A stretch of 59,441 nt of DNA from Candidatus Viridilinea mediisalina (GCF_002532535.1 NZ_NQWI01000023.1:1-59441), one strand, 5' to 3'. Counted from the stretch's first letter, positions 18,101-25,473 are shown. Numbers and translations are program-made. Notes: generated by a model not told the origin, from the sequence alone.

Positions 18101-19318
18101 TTCCAATTCACGTTCCGACACGATCAATGAGCCTGTTGCTCCAAGAACCGAGGAGTACTCGCTCCATGCCCCGTTCGGCCCCTGCTCAAAATCGCCATTG
18201 TTCAGGGCTGACCCGCTGGGCGGTGGGACTGGAGTCGCAGTGGGCCCAATTGGGGTGGGCGTCGGCTGCGTTGGCGCTCCCCCAACATGCTGATCAATCC
18301 ACCCAGCATAACGGCTGACCCGCGCATATACTCCGGGATTATTGGGGAGCGCACATTCACGTCCCCAACTCACGACACCACTCAACACATAGTTACCTGG
18401 GGTTCCGGCCACCAGGGGGCCACCACTATCGCCCTGACAAGAATCAAAGCCGCCCTGGCTGTAGCCGGCGCAGAGCATGTTATCGGTGATGCCACTGCCT
18501 AGCAAGCTCCTACAAGCGCGAAGTGAGACAATCGGCAGGCGGACTTCCTGCAAAATCGAGGCAGTATGACCACCATAGCTTGTGGTTCCCCAACCCGTTA
18601 CCCAAACCAACTCGCCAGCCTCAACCAGCGCATCATGTTGGGGACTACGGGCGTAGGGGATGGGTTGCACATGGGTGTTCAACGTCGCAGGTTGTGCCAA
18701 CCGTAGTAGGGCGATGTCATTATCAAAATTTCTTCGATTATAGTTGGGGTGGATAATGATCTGAGCGACATTCAATGACTGCTCGTTGCCTTCCGTAACA
18801 CTGCGGTTGTGTTCACCGGCTATCACGCGCATATTGTTCGCACTGATGCCCTCATTGGGGTCTACACAATGGGCCGCAGTCAAGACCCAATCCGCCCGGA
18901 TCAGGCTGCCGCCACAAAGGTATCCAGCAGGAAGCACCATCACCTGCCAGGGCCATGCCCCCGGTTGTGCATTCTGACCACCGACGATGCGGCTTTGGCC
19001 ATGGGGTTTCTGGTGATCAACTCCATCGTCGGGCAGCAGTGGCTTACTCGGTACATCCTTGCGTACCAGTGGGCCTTGGCGCTCTTCGTGGGCAGGTGTT
19101 GGTTTGGTTGCAGACGGATTGGGGCGCACGAACGCGTTGGGATCGTTGCTCCGCAGCGTGAGAACCTGTTCTTTGTCGGGAGGCTCTCCCTTTGTTGCTT
19201 GAGCCAAACCAATTGATTGTCCCTTGCTTGGCATAAGGCCTACACTAAGCACAAGCAGGAAACAGGCAAACCCCGCAATCCACCAGCGCACCCTTGTGTC
19301 GATCTGCTGCTTACTCAT
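15194..19318 (-). CDS. Secreted trypsin-like serine protease with jelly-roll-like, FN3, cohesin and dockerin modules
   Basis: A 1374-residue exported protein. After a signal segment (about 11-40) and a propeptide, an S1 protease domain starts at IVGGQ (111), with His150 (TAAHC), Asp201 (DNDIALL) and Ser298 (GDSGGP); Asp292 before the active serine predicts cleavage after Arg/Lys. Three about 170-residue repeats follow, each opening with N-x-x-F-x-Q-G-x-N-G-x-W (about 372, 545, 725). Then come an FN3-like domain, a cohesin-like domain (about 1005-1150), a dockerin with two calcium loops (DITGDGMVNAQDA, DINGNGVLDASDA) and a second cohesin-like domain. It ends in VYLPLVRR. GAAGAGG precedes the start. 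Confidence 0.88.
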   Translation of the reverse strand: MSKQQIDTRVRWWIAGFACFLLVLSVGLMPSKGQSIGLAQATKGEPPDKEQVLTLRSNDPNAFVRPNPSATKPTPAHEERQGPLVRKDVPSKPLLPDDGVDHQKPHGQSRIVGGQNAQPGAWPWQVMVLPAGYLCGGSLIRADWVLTAAHCVDPNEGISANNMRVIAGEHNRSVTEGNEQSLNVAQIIIHPNYNRRNFDNDIALLRLAQPATLNTHVQPIPYARSPQHDALVEAGELVWVTGWGTTSYGGHTASILQEVRLPIVSLRACRSLLGSGITDNMLCAGYSQGGFDSCQGDSGGPLVAGTPGNYVLSGVVSWGRECALPNNPGVYARVSRYAGWIDQHVGGAPTQPTPTPIGPTATPVPPPSGSALNNGDFEQGPNGAWSEYSSVLGATGSLIVSERELERTLPVPPRSGNYIAWLGGLHNETARLAQSVTVAQHSSLHFYYRIFSEDFCGYDRARLLINGTAVWNMDLCEETLTQAWVRGEVSLAAYAGQNVTIMFEVQTDNSLFSSFYLDDVALTTSAPPPPSPTATAPSVSVLQNGNFEQGSNGTWIEFSSNLGGSGAIIYPQSRLPSSIAPYGGNYLAWLGGLDHETARLSQRITIPTGTPTLSFYYMIFSSDVCGYDFFSLRLNNTRIASADLCAANEVTTWTRHEIDLRAYAGQSAELIFEVTTDGSLISNFFLDDVALQQGAGAPVVPTTTASPTATPPPAQEAHQVLRNADFAQGANGDWTENSRAFGELGALILPANEFPGAIQPFNATYAVWMGGAHNEESQLSQAVSLVAPERQQGTAPVAAQLSFFYWIASQDVCGYDFATVALGTQTLATFELCTSNNTNGWVRHEVDVSRFLGQSTNLSFQVSTDASLNSNFFLDHVALNLFMSEAGQPTPVPTATPRPQNFALWAEPGGPSVALRWAVPNNNQIARYQVLRRTTGEFTTIGTTSDTFFLDVANDTTNDLVLGTRYCYQIQAESRTGQILAISDTTCVTFGQLGLWIPDVFGQRDQEIIVPINIRNASEIRLASADIWLDFDPTVLRPVRISRTALTLNYTWEYALEERETNVTRLRIAAIPDTLPPRLLYGNGSLFQITFRVIGAEEAKSNLDLINFMPPPAGQGGSTLSLATPDGTSSSNPPLILEHGVFSVVGSASAHIRGDITGDGMVNAQDAFQAMVFALQLSQPTREQLHAGDINGNGVLDASDAAQILYYGAHQAWPTPPTPATQRAGAAQTTLRLDDLSGEVGESVQVVLHGTNLMNVAAGQLTILYDPALMSVVEVARTGQLAAFQLTSNQSIPGQITIAFANQTAISGSGELLVLTLRLNRPVEESTLHLADAQLYDLYGRDFVRSFSTSFLVRESSSVNISGGHQVYLPLVRR

Positions 19319-19368
19319 AGTCGAAACCTCTTCCGGTTACGATTCCTTATCTGAAGGACTATAGGTTA

Positions 19369-19470
19369 TACCAATTACCATTGAACATGCCGCATTATTA
19401 AGAACGCCAAAGCCCATTGGAACGCCGTGTTCGGCAATCTGCAATCTGCAATCTGCAATCGTAAATGGTA
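19369..19470. repeat. Heptamer element (family C), complete copy with TTA duplications
   Basis: The 102-bp element begins TACCAATTACCATTGA and ends CAATCGTAAATGGTA; the termini are inverted repeats matching at about 14 of 16 positions. TTA flanks both ends (19366-19368 and 19471-19473). The right TTA is the TAA stop codon of the histidine kinase on the minus strand. Three AATCTGC heptamers lie next to that end. Confidence 0.88.
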
Positions 19471-20673
19471 TTACTCCTCTTCTACGTCATGCTGTGGTGC
19501 GGCATCGTTCCATGGCAACAGCACTATGATGCTCGTACCCACACCCACATGACTTTGCACCTCAATTGAACCAGCATGCTGCTCAACAATCTGTTGGCTC
19601 AGATAGAGCCCCAAACCGACTCCTTGGGCTTTACCTGAACGAAATGGATCAAAGATGTAGGGCAGTAAATCGGGGCCGATGCCAACCCCGGTATCGCTTA
19701 CCACCACCTGGCAAGCACGATCAGTCTCTTTGCGCTGCGCTTTGACCCAGATCGTACCGCCTTGGGGCATTGCTTCCTGAGCATTCAAAATCAAGTTGAG
19801 AAAGACTTGGCGTAACGCATCGGCTTGACCCACAATTAAGGGCAGGTCATACTCGAGGTCAAGGTCAAGCTGTACTTTCGCCTGGTGCAACTTGCGTCGC
19901 GTGAACTGGGCCACTTGGCGTAGCACTTGGTTCAGATCAAGCGGTTCCCATGCCAACTGGGGCGGACGGTAGAGTTGGCGTAGGCGCTCCATGGTGCGTG
20001 CCATACGCTCCAGTTCACCCACAGCCAAATTGAGGTACTCACGCGAATTTTGACCAATACTGCGATCCTCTCGGCACAACTCCAAGCATGACATCACACT
20101 CTGGAGCGGGTTGCCCACCTCATGGGCTACACTCGCCGCCAAACGGCCCAAGCTTGCCAGTTGATCTTGCAGCAGCAAACGGCGCTTAATCTCCTCGTCA
20201 CGGGTCACATCACGCCAGCGTTCGAGCCACTGCTGACCTACGAGTTCGCTCTGCAACGGCACCCGTTCAACCTTAAACCAGCGTTGTTGGCCCACAACAT
20301 CAGTGCAGAGAATGCGCCATTGGCTGACCTGATCACCGAACGACTGCGTTGCTTCAGGGATCAGCGGCTGCTCTTCATCGCTTGGCCCCTGCACGGTCAG
20401 GCGCAATTCGGCACTACGGGCCAGATCATCCCAGAGTTGCCGATAGCCCACTCCCACCACTGCTTGGGGCCGTCGCCCAATAATCTGGGTGCAAAAACTG
20501 GTATTGGCCGCCAGCAGGCACCCCGTTGCATCAATCAACAGCAAGCCTTCGGGCAGATTGTCAAACACAACCCGCAACAGATCGCGTGAACGGCGTAACT
20601 CTTCAGACTGCTGGCGCAGGTTCTGTTCAAGTTCTTTGATGTAGTTGTCTGCTTCGTTGGTCATACGTGGCAT
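19471..20673 (-). CDS. Soluble PAS-containing sensor histidine kinase
   Basis: A 400-residue cytoplasmic kinase: an N-terminal coiled coil (about 8-33), a PAS domain (about 30-160), a HisKA dimerisation domain with phospho-acceptor His184 in SVAHEVGNPLQ, and an HATPase domain with N-box LNLILNAQEAM (292-302), G1 SDTGVGIG (326-333) and GVGLGLYLSQ (351-360). There is no transmembrane segment and no receiver domain. It is divergently transcribed from the roadblock gene 232 bp away. In Streptomyces conservons a histidine kinase, a roadblock protein and a GTPase occur together, so this kinase may be the sensor partner of the neighbouring cassette. AAAGGA precedes the start. Confidence 0.9.
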   Translation of the reverse strand: MPRMTNEADNYIKELEQNLRQQSEELRRSRDLLRVVFDNLPEGLLLIDATGCLLAANTSFCTQIIGRRPQAVVGVGYRQLWDDLARSAELRLTVQGPSDEEQPLIPEATQSFGDQVSQWRILCTDVVGQQRWFKVERVPLQSELVGQQWLERWRDVTRDEEIKRRLLLQDQLASLGRLAASVAHEVGNPLQSVMSCLELCREDRSIGQNSREYLNLAVGELERMARTMERLRQLYRPPQLAWEPLDLNQVLRQVAQFTRRKLHQAKVQLDLDLEYDLPLIVGQADALRQVFLNLILNAQEAMPQGGTIWVKAQRKETDRACQVVVSDTGVGIGPDLLPYIFDPFRSGKAQGVGLGLYLSQQIVEQHAGSIEVQSHVGVGTSIIVLLPWNDAAPQHDVEEE

Positions 20674-20905
20674 GGTACGTCCTTTTGTAGATAACCTGCG
20701 AACGACAATGATTACACGGTGTTATATTTCTGCAACTCATGTTATGCTTGTAATGCAATAAGCAGCGCTTTGCTATGATCTTGTTATCCACAAGGGCTGG
20801 TTCATCCGCTATACTCACATCTGTGAATAGCGTGTTGAGTAATTCCTGGTAGAGCTACCCACGCACGCCCCCATAAGCAACTCTCGTAGATCGAAAGGAA
20901 CGACC

Positions 20906-21277
20906 ATGGCATCGCGACAGGAACAGATTGCAGCCGCCCTTGACCGTCTAACCGCCAATGTTGGGAACGATATTGCCGGTGCTGCCGCCGTGAGTATGGA
21001 CGGCATCGTCCTTGTATCGAAGATGTCGGCTGAAGTCAACGCCGACCGCGTTGGTGCCGTAGCCGCCACGATGATGGGTGTGACCCGCCGTGTCTCTGGT
21101 GAATTGAAGATTGGTGCCACGGAAGAGACGATCATTAAGGCCGATAATGGGCTCTTCATGGTTCTCCCGGCAGGCGACCAGAGCCTCCTTGCGGTCAATC
21201 TACGCCAGGGTGCCAATCTGGGCTTGGTGCGGATCGAAGCCCGTGATGCGGCCAAGTCAATTGGTCAAGTCATCTAG
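20906..21277 (+). CDS. Roadblock/LC7-domain protein (MglB/CvnB-like)
   Basis: A 123-residue single-domain roadblock protein, with NDIAGAAAVSMDGIVLVSK near the N-terminus and the repeated alpha/beta pattern through GLFMVLPAGDQSLLAVNL. Proteins of this fold form dimers that regulate small GTPases, as MglB does for MglA. The downstream CvnD-like GTPases are the obvious candidate partners. AAGGAA six bases before the ATG supports the start. A hairpin resembling a terminator follows, so it may be expressed separately from the first cassette. Confidence 0.9.
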   Translation: MASRQEQIAAALDRLTANVGNDIAGAAAVSMDGIVLVSKMSAEVNADRVGAVAATMMGVTRRVSGELKIGATEETIIKADNGLFMVLPAGDQSLLAVNLRQGANLGLVRIEARDAAKSIGQVI

Positions 21278-21320
21278 GTAAGGTAACTGGCAACTGTCTG
21301 TCTGAGCGAATGGTTTCATA

Positions 21321-21356
21321 GGGAGGGCCTGGCCCTCCCATACCTTTATCTTTTGG
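21321..21356 (+). terminator. Hairpin followed by T-rich stretch after the roadblock gene
   Basis: GGGAGGGC and GCCCTCCC form an 8-bp stem with a 3-base loop, followed by ATACCTTTATCTTTT. It lies 44 bp past the roadblock stop and is a plausible intrinsic terminator, possibly partial. Confidence 0.55.
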
Positions 21357-21440
21357 ACAGCGGCATTACTCTCAGGAAACCACCTTGCCTTACACTCTCG
21401 CTCATCCCGCCTGCCCCATAGCTCGCCCAGCGAGGTTGTT

Positions 21441-22193
21441 ATGGCCCTCGAAGGCACTCTTCAGGACATGTCGCTCAGCGACCTCTTCCAGGTCTTCCGC
21501 ATGGGCCCCAAGACCGGCGTCCTTATCCTTGCCAGCATGGCAGAACGCGGGATCATCTACGTAGCCGAAGGTAAGGTGATCGATGCGGTATTGGCCTCTA
21601 GCCCCGATAACCGTGTTCAGGCTGCTCAGGAAGAGGCCGTTATCCGTATGCTCCTTTGGGATCACGCCTCGTTCGTCTTTCGCCACGACGCAAATGTCCT
21701 CAATCGCCCCCCACGGATTGCCCAAGACTCCGAATGGCTCGTTATGGAGGGAATGCGTCGCCGTGAAGACCCGGCGCGTGCCACACCGTACCAAACCATT
21801 ACCCTCGATACGCAACTCCAACTCTCACCCTTGCCTAGTAGCGCCGAGAGCGGCGTCAGCCTTGATGTCAATCAGTGGCGCATCCTGAGCCAAGTGTCCA
21901 GTAGCCCCAATTTGCGCTCTATCTGCGATGCTACTAGCATTGAGCCTACGCAGGCCATGCGGACTGTGGCTGAGCTCTTGGCGATTGGCTTGGTTGAGAT
22001 CGTACCCCCCACCCCAGCCCCCAAAGCCCACCCCAATGCAGTTCACCACGATCCGGTTGTTGCCCTAAACCCGGCAACTGCCGCTGGCTCGGAACTTGCT
22101 ACGACGGCTGTGCAGAGCAGTGGGAAGGACGAACGTCCCCAGGTTGGACGCACCCTACTCGAGGCGATTATGCGCCGTATCCGCGGCCTGTAA
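21441..22193 (+). CDS. PATAN/DUF4388-domain protein, cassette copy 1
   Basis: A 250-residue cytoplasmic protein. Residues 1-100 form a DUF4388 (PATAN) domain: MALEGTLQDMSLSDLFQVF, then GVLILASMAERGIIYVAEGK. Residues about 150-195 look like a small helix-turn-helix or winged-helix segment ending AELLAIGLVEIV. A Pro/Ala-rich linker leads to a conserved C-terminal helix, DERPQVGRTLLEAIMRRIRGL. PATAN proteins occur as adaptors in two-component and GTPase systems. The GTPase gene begins 15 bp downstream and their SD and stop overlap (TAAGGGAGGA), so they are co-translated. Copy 2 at 23868 is highly similar except in the linker. Confidence 0.88.
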   Translation: MALEGTLQDMSLSDLFQVFRMGPKTGVLILASMAERGIIYVAEGKVIDAVLASSPDNRVQAAQEEAVIRMLLWDHASFVFRHDANVLNRPPRIAQDSEWLVMEGMRRREDPARATPYQTITLDTQLQLSPLPSSAESGVSLDVNQWRILSQVSSSPNLRSICDATSIEPTQAMRTVAELLAIGLVEIVPPTPAPKAHPNAVHHDPVVALNPATAAGSELATTAVQSSGKDERPQVGRTLLEAIMRRIRGL

Positions 22194-22208
22194 GGGAGGA
22201 AGGCGACG

Positions 22209-22742
22209 ATGCAGGCGCTCAAGATTGTGATTACCGGCAGCTATGCTGCTGGTAAGACCCAACTCATCAGAACGATCAGCGACATCGAAACCATCTCCAC
22301 CGACTACGAAGTGACCCTTGATGAAGAGCGTCAGCTCAAGCGTGAAACAACCGTCGCCCTCGATTTTGGCACGATTGCGATCAATGATCAGGTGACGCTC
22401 TACCTCTTCGGGACGCCCGGCCAAGAGCGCTTCGACTTCATGTGGGAACATCTCACCGTTGGATGTCTTGGCTATGTGGTCATGGTAGATAGCACCCGCC
22501 CCGGCCACTTTGCCGAAACGCAACGGCTCATGAGCCGCTTTACCGAGATTACCGACGCCCCCTTCGTCGTTGCCGCCAATAAACAGGACGATGAGGCCGC
22601 CCTACCTGTCAGCTATGTGCGCCGCCGCCTCGGCGTCCCCCTCGAAATCCCCGTCCTGCCCTGTGTCGCCACCGACCGCCCAAGTGTGAAAGGTGTCCTG
22701 CTTGGCCTACTCAAACATATCGCGGCCCAGAATTCGCAGTAA
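22209..22742 (+). CDS. CvnD-like small GTPase, cassette copy 1
   Basis: A 177-residue Ras-like GTPase of the bacterial group that includes Streptomyces CvnD. G1 is GSYAAGKT (10-17), switch I Thr lies in RETTVALDFG, and G4 is NKQD in VVAANKQDD. The G3 motif reads LFGTPGQERF, so the usual Asp before Thr is Gly while the catalytic-position Gln (Gln72) is kept; this variant is typical of the CvnD group. It probably switches under control of the roadblock protein. It differs from copy 2 by only about four residues over the first 174. The stop TAA is followed immediately by a heptamer element. Confidence 0.9.
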   Translation: MQALKIVITGSYAAGKTQLIRTISDIETISTDYEVTLDEERQLKRETTVALDFGTIAINDQVTLYLFGTPGQERFDFMWEHLTVGCLGYVVMVDSTRPGHFAETQRLMSRFTEITDAPFVVAANKQDDEAALPVSYVRRRLGVPLEIPVLPCVATDRPSVKGVLLGLLKHIAAQNSQ

Positions 22743-22776
22743 TACCAAATCCGATAGCCGATAGCCGATAGCTGAA
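22743..22776. repeat. GATAGCC heptamer fragment touching the GTPase-1 stop codon
   Basis: TAA (22740-22742) runs directly into TACCAAATCC and three GATAGCC-type units, identical to the gene-proximal end of the family C copy after phnC. Confidence 0.8.
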
Positions 22777-22814
22777 AAGGGAGCTATCCGGTGGGGATGG
22801 CAAAACCTTATGTT

Positions 22815-22885
22815 GGGAGCGCGGGCGGGACGCCCGCACTCCCAGGTTCGCTTTGCGTGTTGGCGGCTTCGCCGCCAACACGCAA
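22815..22885. repeat. Two consecutive hairpins between GTPase 1 and protoglobin 1
   Basis: GGGAGCGCGGGCG...CGCCCGCACTCCC (one mismatch) is followed by TTGCGTGTTGGCGGC-TTC-GCCGCCAACACGCAA (perfect 15-bp stem). They may end the PATAN-GTPase transcript; the second belongs to the same hairpin style as those at 6810 and 9864. Confidence 0.7.
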
Positions 22886-22940
22886 GAGTAGTATGTATAA
22901 CCATAGTAGAAAATAGATCAAACCACCGAAATCGCGCCTT

Positions 22941-22975
22941 TTTTAACCAAAAACTGCGCTAGTTGGTGTTATAAT
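22941..22975 (+). promoter_or_regulatory. Extended -10 promoter of protoglobin 1 with upstream box
   Basis: TGTTATAAT (22967-22975) is an extended -10 element 91 bp before the globin ATG, and no good -35 is present. TTTTAACCAAAA (22941-22952) and TTGGTG just before the -10 recur upstream of protoglobin 2 at 25426 and 25460, suggesting a shared regulator-binding site that substitutes for the -35. Confidence 0.6.
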
Positions 22976-23066
22976 AGGTAGGATGAGGAACCCCTATGTG
23001 TTATCTGGCATAAGGGCAATCATCATTGGTGCCAACATCGTTAATAGCAATCACGGAGACACCCCT

Positions 23067-23615
23067 ATGGCCCAAGATCGTGCAAGCTGGACGGTCAAAG
23101 ACGAAGCCGCCCTCGAAGAGTTGATTCAACTGATGAACCTGCGTCCCGAAGAAGGAGCCCTGCTGAAAGACCTTGGTCCCAAGGCAAAAGAGCACGCCCC
23201 TACGCTCACCAAGACCTTCTATGATCGCCTCTTCGCCCATCCCAATACGGCTGAATATCTCAAGGATGTGAGCCTTGATCGGTTGCACGGCATGGTGCAG
23301 GAGTGGTTCACCGGCATGTTCTGTGGAGTCTATGATACCGAATATGCTCGTCGCCGCCTGCGCATCGGTGAGATCCACGTCAAGATTGGTCTGCCGGTGC
23401 GCTACCCCCTCGCCATGATTGATGTGGTTATGCCCTATGGCGATCAGATTTCCCGTGAAAGCGCGAAACCCGAAGAGACGGTCGCAGCTTTCCGTAAGGT
23501 CTTGGCCATGGATGTCGCCATCTTCAACCAAGCCTACGAAGATAACCAGTTGCGCCACCTTGCCGAGATGGTTGGTGGTGAGCGACTCGCTCGTCGTCTG
23601 CTTAGTGGCTCTTAG
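23067..23615 (+). CDS. Protoglobin-family haem sensor, cassette copy 1
   Basis: A 182-residue stand-alone globin-coupled-sensor/protoglobin domain. The proximal haem ligand is probably His104 in RIGEIHVKIGLPVRYPLAMIDV, the family signature. TLTKTFYDRLFAHPNTAEYL (47-66) forms the A/B helix region. No output domain is attached; the last about 25 residues are a short basic helix. Such proteins bind oxygen, NO or CO, so it likely senses or transports a gas, perhaps signalling to the GTPase encoded just upstream. The start at 23067 is chosen because GGAG lies ahead and the product matches copy 2 from there. Confidence 0.9.
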   Translation: MAQDRASWTVKDEAALEELIQLMNLRPEEGALLKDLGPKAKEHAPTLTKTFYDRLFAHPNTAEYLKDVSLDRLHGMVQEWFTGMFCGVYDTEYARRRLRIGEIHVKIGLPVRYPLAMIDVVMPYGDQISRESAKPEETVAAFRKVLAMDVAIFNQAYEDNQLRHLAEMVGGERLARRLLSGS

Positions 23616-23639
23616 TTGCACCTTCCATACCATTTGCGA

Positions 23640-23815
23640 GGACGCGAAGGCGCGAAGACGCGAGGGCGCGAGGGCGCGAAGATGCGAAGGCGCGAGGACG
23701 CGCCGCTTCGCCTCACGCATCCTCACCGCTTCGCCTCATGTATCCCCCATCTCACGCATCCTCACCGCTTCGCCTCACGCATCCCCCATCTCACGCATCC
23801 TCGCAAGATATGGTA
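23640..23815. repeat. CGCGAGGG-type octamer array and 40-bp tandem repeat
   Basis: Octamers of the form CGCGARGR run from 23640 to about 23705. They are followed by about two and a half copies of a 40-odd-bp unit containing CTCACGCATCCTCACCGCTTC. The array lies between protoglobin 1 and the second PATAN gene and may mark the duplication junction. The same octamer forms a longer array at 39644. Confidence 0.8.
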
Positions 23816-23867
23816 TAGCAACCTTCCGCTTTTCTGAAACCATCCCTTAGCGTTTTTAGGAGAAGGT

Positions 23868-24629
23868 ATGGCCCTCGAAGGTACGCTTCAGGATATGTCG
23901 CTTAGCGACCTCTTCCAGGTCTTCCGGATGGGTCCCAAAACCGGCGTGCTGATTCTGGTCAGCACCGCCGAGCGCGGTGTGATCTATGTAGCCGATGGCA
24001 AGGTGGTTGATGCCGTCTTGGCCGGAGGCCCTGATCGCCGCGTGCAAGCGACTCAGGAGGAGGCCGTCATCCAGATGCTGCTCTGGGATAACGCATCATT
24101 CGTCTTTCGCCACGATCCCAGTGTCATGTCACGCCCCCCGCGCATTACCCACGACTCTGAATGGCTGGTCATGGAAGGCGTGCGTCGCCGCGATGATCCC
24201 GCTCGGGCCATGCCCTACCATTCGATTACGCTCGATACGATGCTGCAACTCTCTTCGTTGCCAAGTAGCGCCGAGAGCGGTGTCAGCTTGGATGTGAACC
24301 AGTGGCGCATCCTGAGCCAAATTTCGCGCAATACCGATGTGCGGACCATCTGCGAGGCTACTGGTCTACCCCCTGATCAGACGATTCGCACCGTTGCCGA
24401 ACTGCTGGCGATTGGCCTGATTGAGGTCGTTATCCCCTCTGCACTTCCACCCCGGCCAAAGACGCCACCTAAATCGCACCATGATCACGTTGTCTCGGTC
24501 ACTCCGGCAGCCCATCTGACCCCTGAATTGGCCGCTGCTGCTGTCGTCGGCGTTGGTGCCGGTGATGAGCGCCCTCAGGTTGGACGCGGCCTGCTTGATG
24601 CAATTATGCGCCGTATTCGCGGCCTGTAA
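23868..24629 (+). CDS. PATAN/DUF4388-domain protein, cassette copy 2
   Basis: A 253-residue paralogue of the protein at 21441, nearly identical in the PATAN domain (1-100) and in the C-terminal helix DERPQVGRGLLDAIMRRIRGL. The helix-turn-helix-like segment (DVRTICEATGLPPDQTIRTVAELLAIGLIEVV) is conserved but substituted, and the Pro/Lys/His-rich linker has diverged completely. AGGAGA directly precedes the start. GTPase copy 2 follows after 16 bp. Retention of the two ends but not the linker suggests two separate binding faces joined by a spacer. Confidence 0.88.
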   Translation: MALEGTLQDMSLSDLFQVFRMGPKTGVLILVSTAERGVIYVADGKVVDAVLAGGPDRRVQATQEEAVIQMLLWDNASFVFRHDPSVMSRPPRITHDSEWLVMEGVRRRDDPARAMPYHSITLDTMLQLSSLPSSAESGVSLDVNQWRILSQISRNTDVRTICEATGLPPDQTIRTVAELLAIGLIEVVIPSALPPRPKTPPKSHHDHVVSVTPAAHLTPELAAAAVVGVGAGDERPQVGRGLLDAIMRRIRGL

Positions 24630-24645
24630 GGGAGGAAAGGCTACG

Positions 24646-25197
24646 ATGCAGGCGCTTAAGATTGTGATTACTGGTAGCTACGCCGCCGGTAAGACCCAAC
24701 TCATCAGAACGATTAGCGATATCGATACCATCTCTACCGATTACGAAGTGACCCTTGATGAGGAGCGTCAACTCAAGCGCGAAACGACCGTCGCTCTCGA
24801 TTTTGGCACAATTGCGATCAATGATCAGGTGACGCTCTACCTCTTTGGGACGCCCGGCCAAGAACGCTTTGATTTCATGTGGGAACATCTTACCGTCGGT
24901 TGTCTTGGCTATGTGGTCATGGTGGACAGCACCCGCCCCGGCCATTTCGCTGAAACCCAACGGCTCATGAGCCGCTTTATCGAGATTACCGACGCTCCCT
25001 TCATCGTTGCGGCCAATAAACAGGACGATGAAGCTGCCCTGCCCGTGAGCTATGTGCGCCGCCGCCTCGGGGTGCCTCTCGAAATCCCCGTCCTGCCCTG
25101 TGTTGCCACCGACCGCCCAAGCGTCAAAGGGGTGCTGCTTGGTCTGCTCAAACATATTGCCACCCAAAACCAGATGAACCAGGAGCAGAGTGCTTAA
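24646..25197 (+). CDS. CvnD-like small GTPase, cassette copy 2
   Basis: A 183-residue GTPase, near-identical to copy 1: G1 GSYAAGKT, variant G3 LFGTPGQERF without the Asp, G4 NKQD. The substitutions seen are Glu27 to Asp, one Thr to Ile, one Val to Ile and one Ala to Thr, plus a different C-terminal tail (QNQMNQEQSA). Many third-codon positions differ while the protein does not, which indicates strong purifying selection rather than a very recent copy. The start is 24646, preceded by GGGAGGAAAGG. The upstream in-frame Met at 24553 lies inside the PATAN gene. Confidence 0.9.
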   Translation: MQALKIVITGSYAAGKTQLIRTISDIDTISTDYEVTLDEERQLKRETTVALDFGTIAINDQVTLYLFGTPGQERFDFMWEHLTVGCLGYVVMVDSTRPGHFAETQRLMSRFIEITDAPFIVAANKQDDEAALPVSYVRRRLGVPLEIPVLPCVATDRPSVKGVLLGLLKHIATQNQMNQEQSA

Positions 25198-25231
25198 TAC
25201 CAGTTACGAGTGATGAGTGGCGAGTGACAAG
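25198..25231. repeat. RYGAGTG heptamer run touching the GTPase-2 stop codon
   Basis: TAA (25195-25197) is followed at once by TACCAGTTACGAGTG and then ATGAGTG and GCGAGTG. The TACCA junction matches the other stop-linked elements, but the heptamer differs. Confidence 0.65.
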
Positions 25232-25263
25232 CAGGGTATACCTCTTCGATAGCCGATAGTTGG

Positions 25264-25303
25264 GGTTGGAGTGCCGGCTTTAGCCGGCTGAAGCCGGCAC
25301 TCC
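25264..25303. repeat. Degenerate family B core palindrome
   Basis: GGTTGGAGTGCCGGC and its inverted counterpart surround TTTAGCCGGCTGAA. The outer terminal repeats found in the intact family B copies are not recognisable. Confidence 0.65.
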
Positions 25304-25425
25304 ACCGCAGACCCGCCGATCTGTCAGGCAAAAACCAAGATACAAACCTACTACAGAACATCGTTAAAAATACAAGCTTGTTCTATATTTCCCAAATAAC
25401 CAATTTGCTTTGCATAAATGCCAGA

Positions 25426-25473
25426 TTTTAACCAAAATCTTGCTGCTACAAATAGGTATTGGTGCGCTATAAT
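25426..25473 (+). promoter_or_regulatory. Promoter of protoglobin 2
   Basis: A perfect TATAAT (25468-25473) preceded by TTGGTG, with an upstream TTTTAACCAAAA (25426-25437), mirrors the layout upstream of protoglobin 1. The spacing differs by 13 bp, slightly more than one helical turn. The start codon is 67 bp downstream. Confidence 0.6.
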
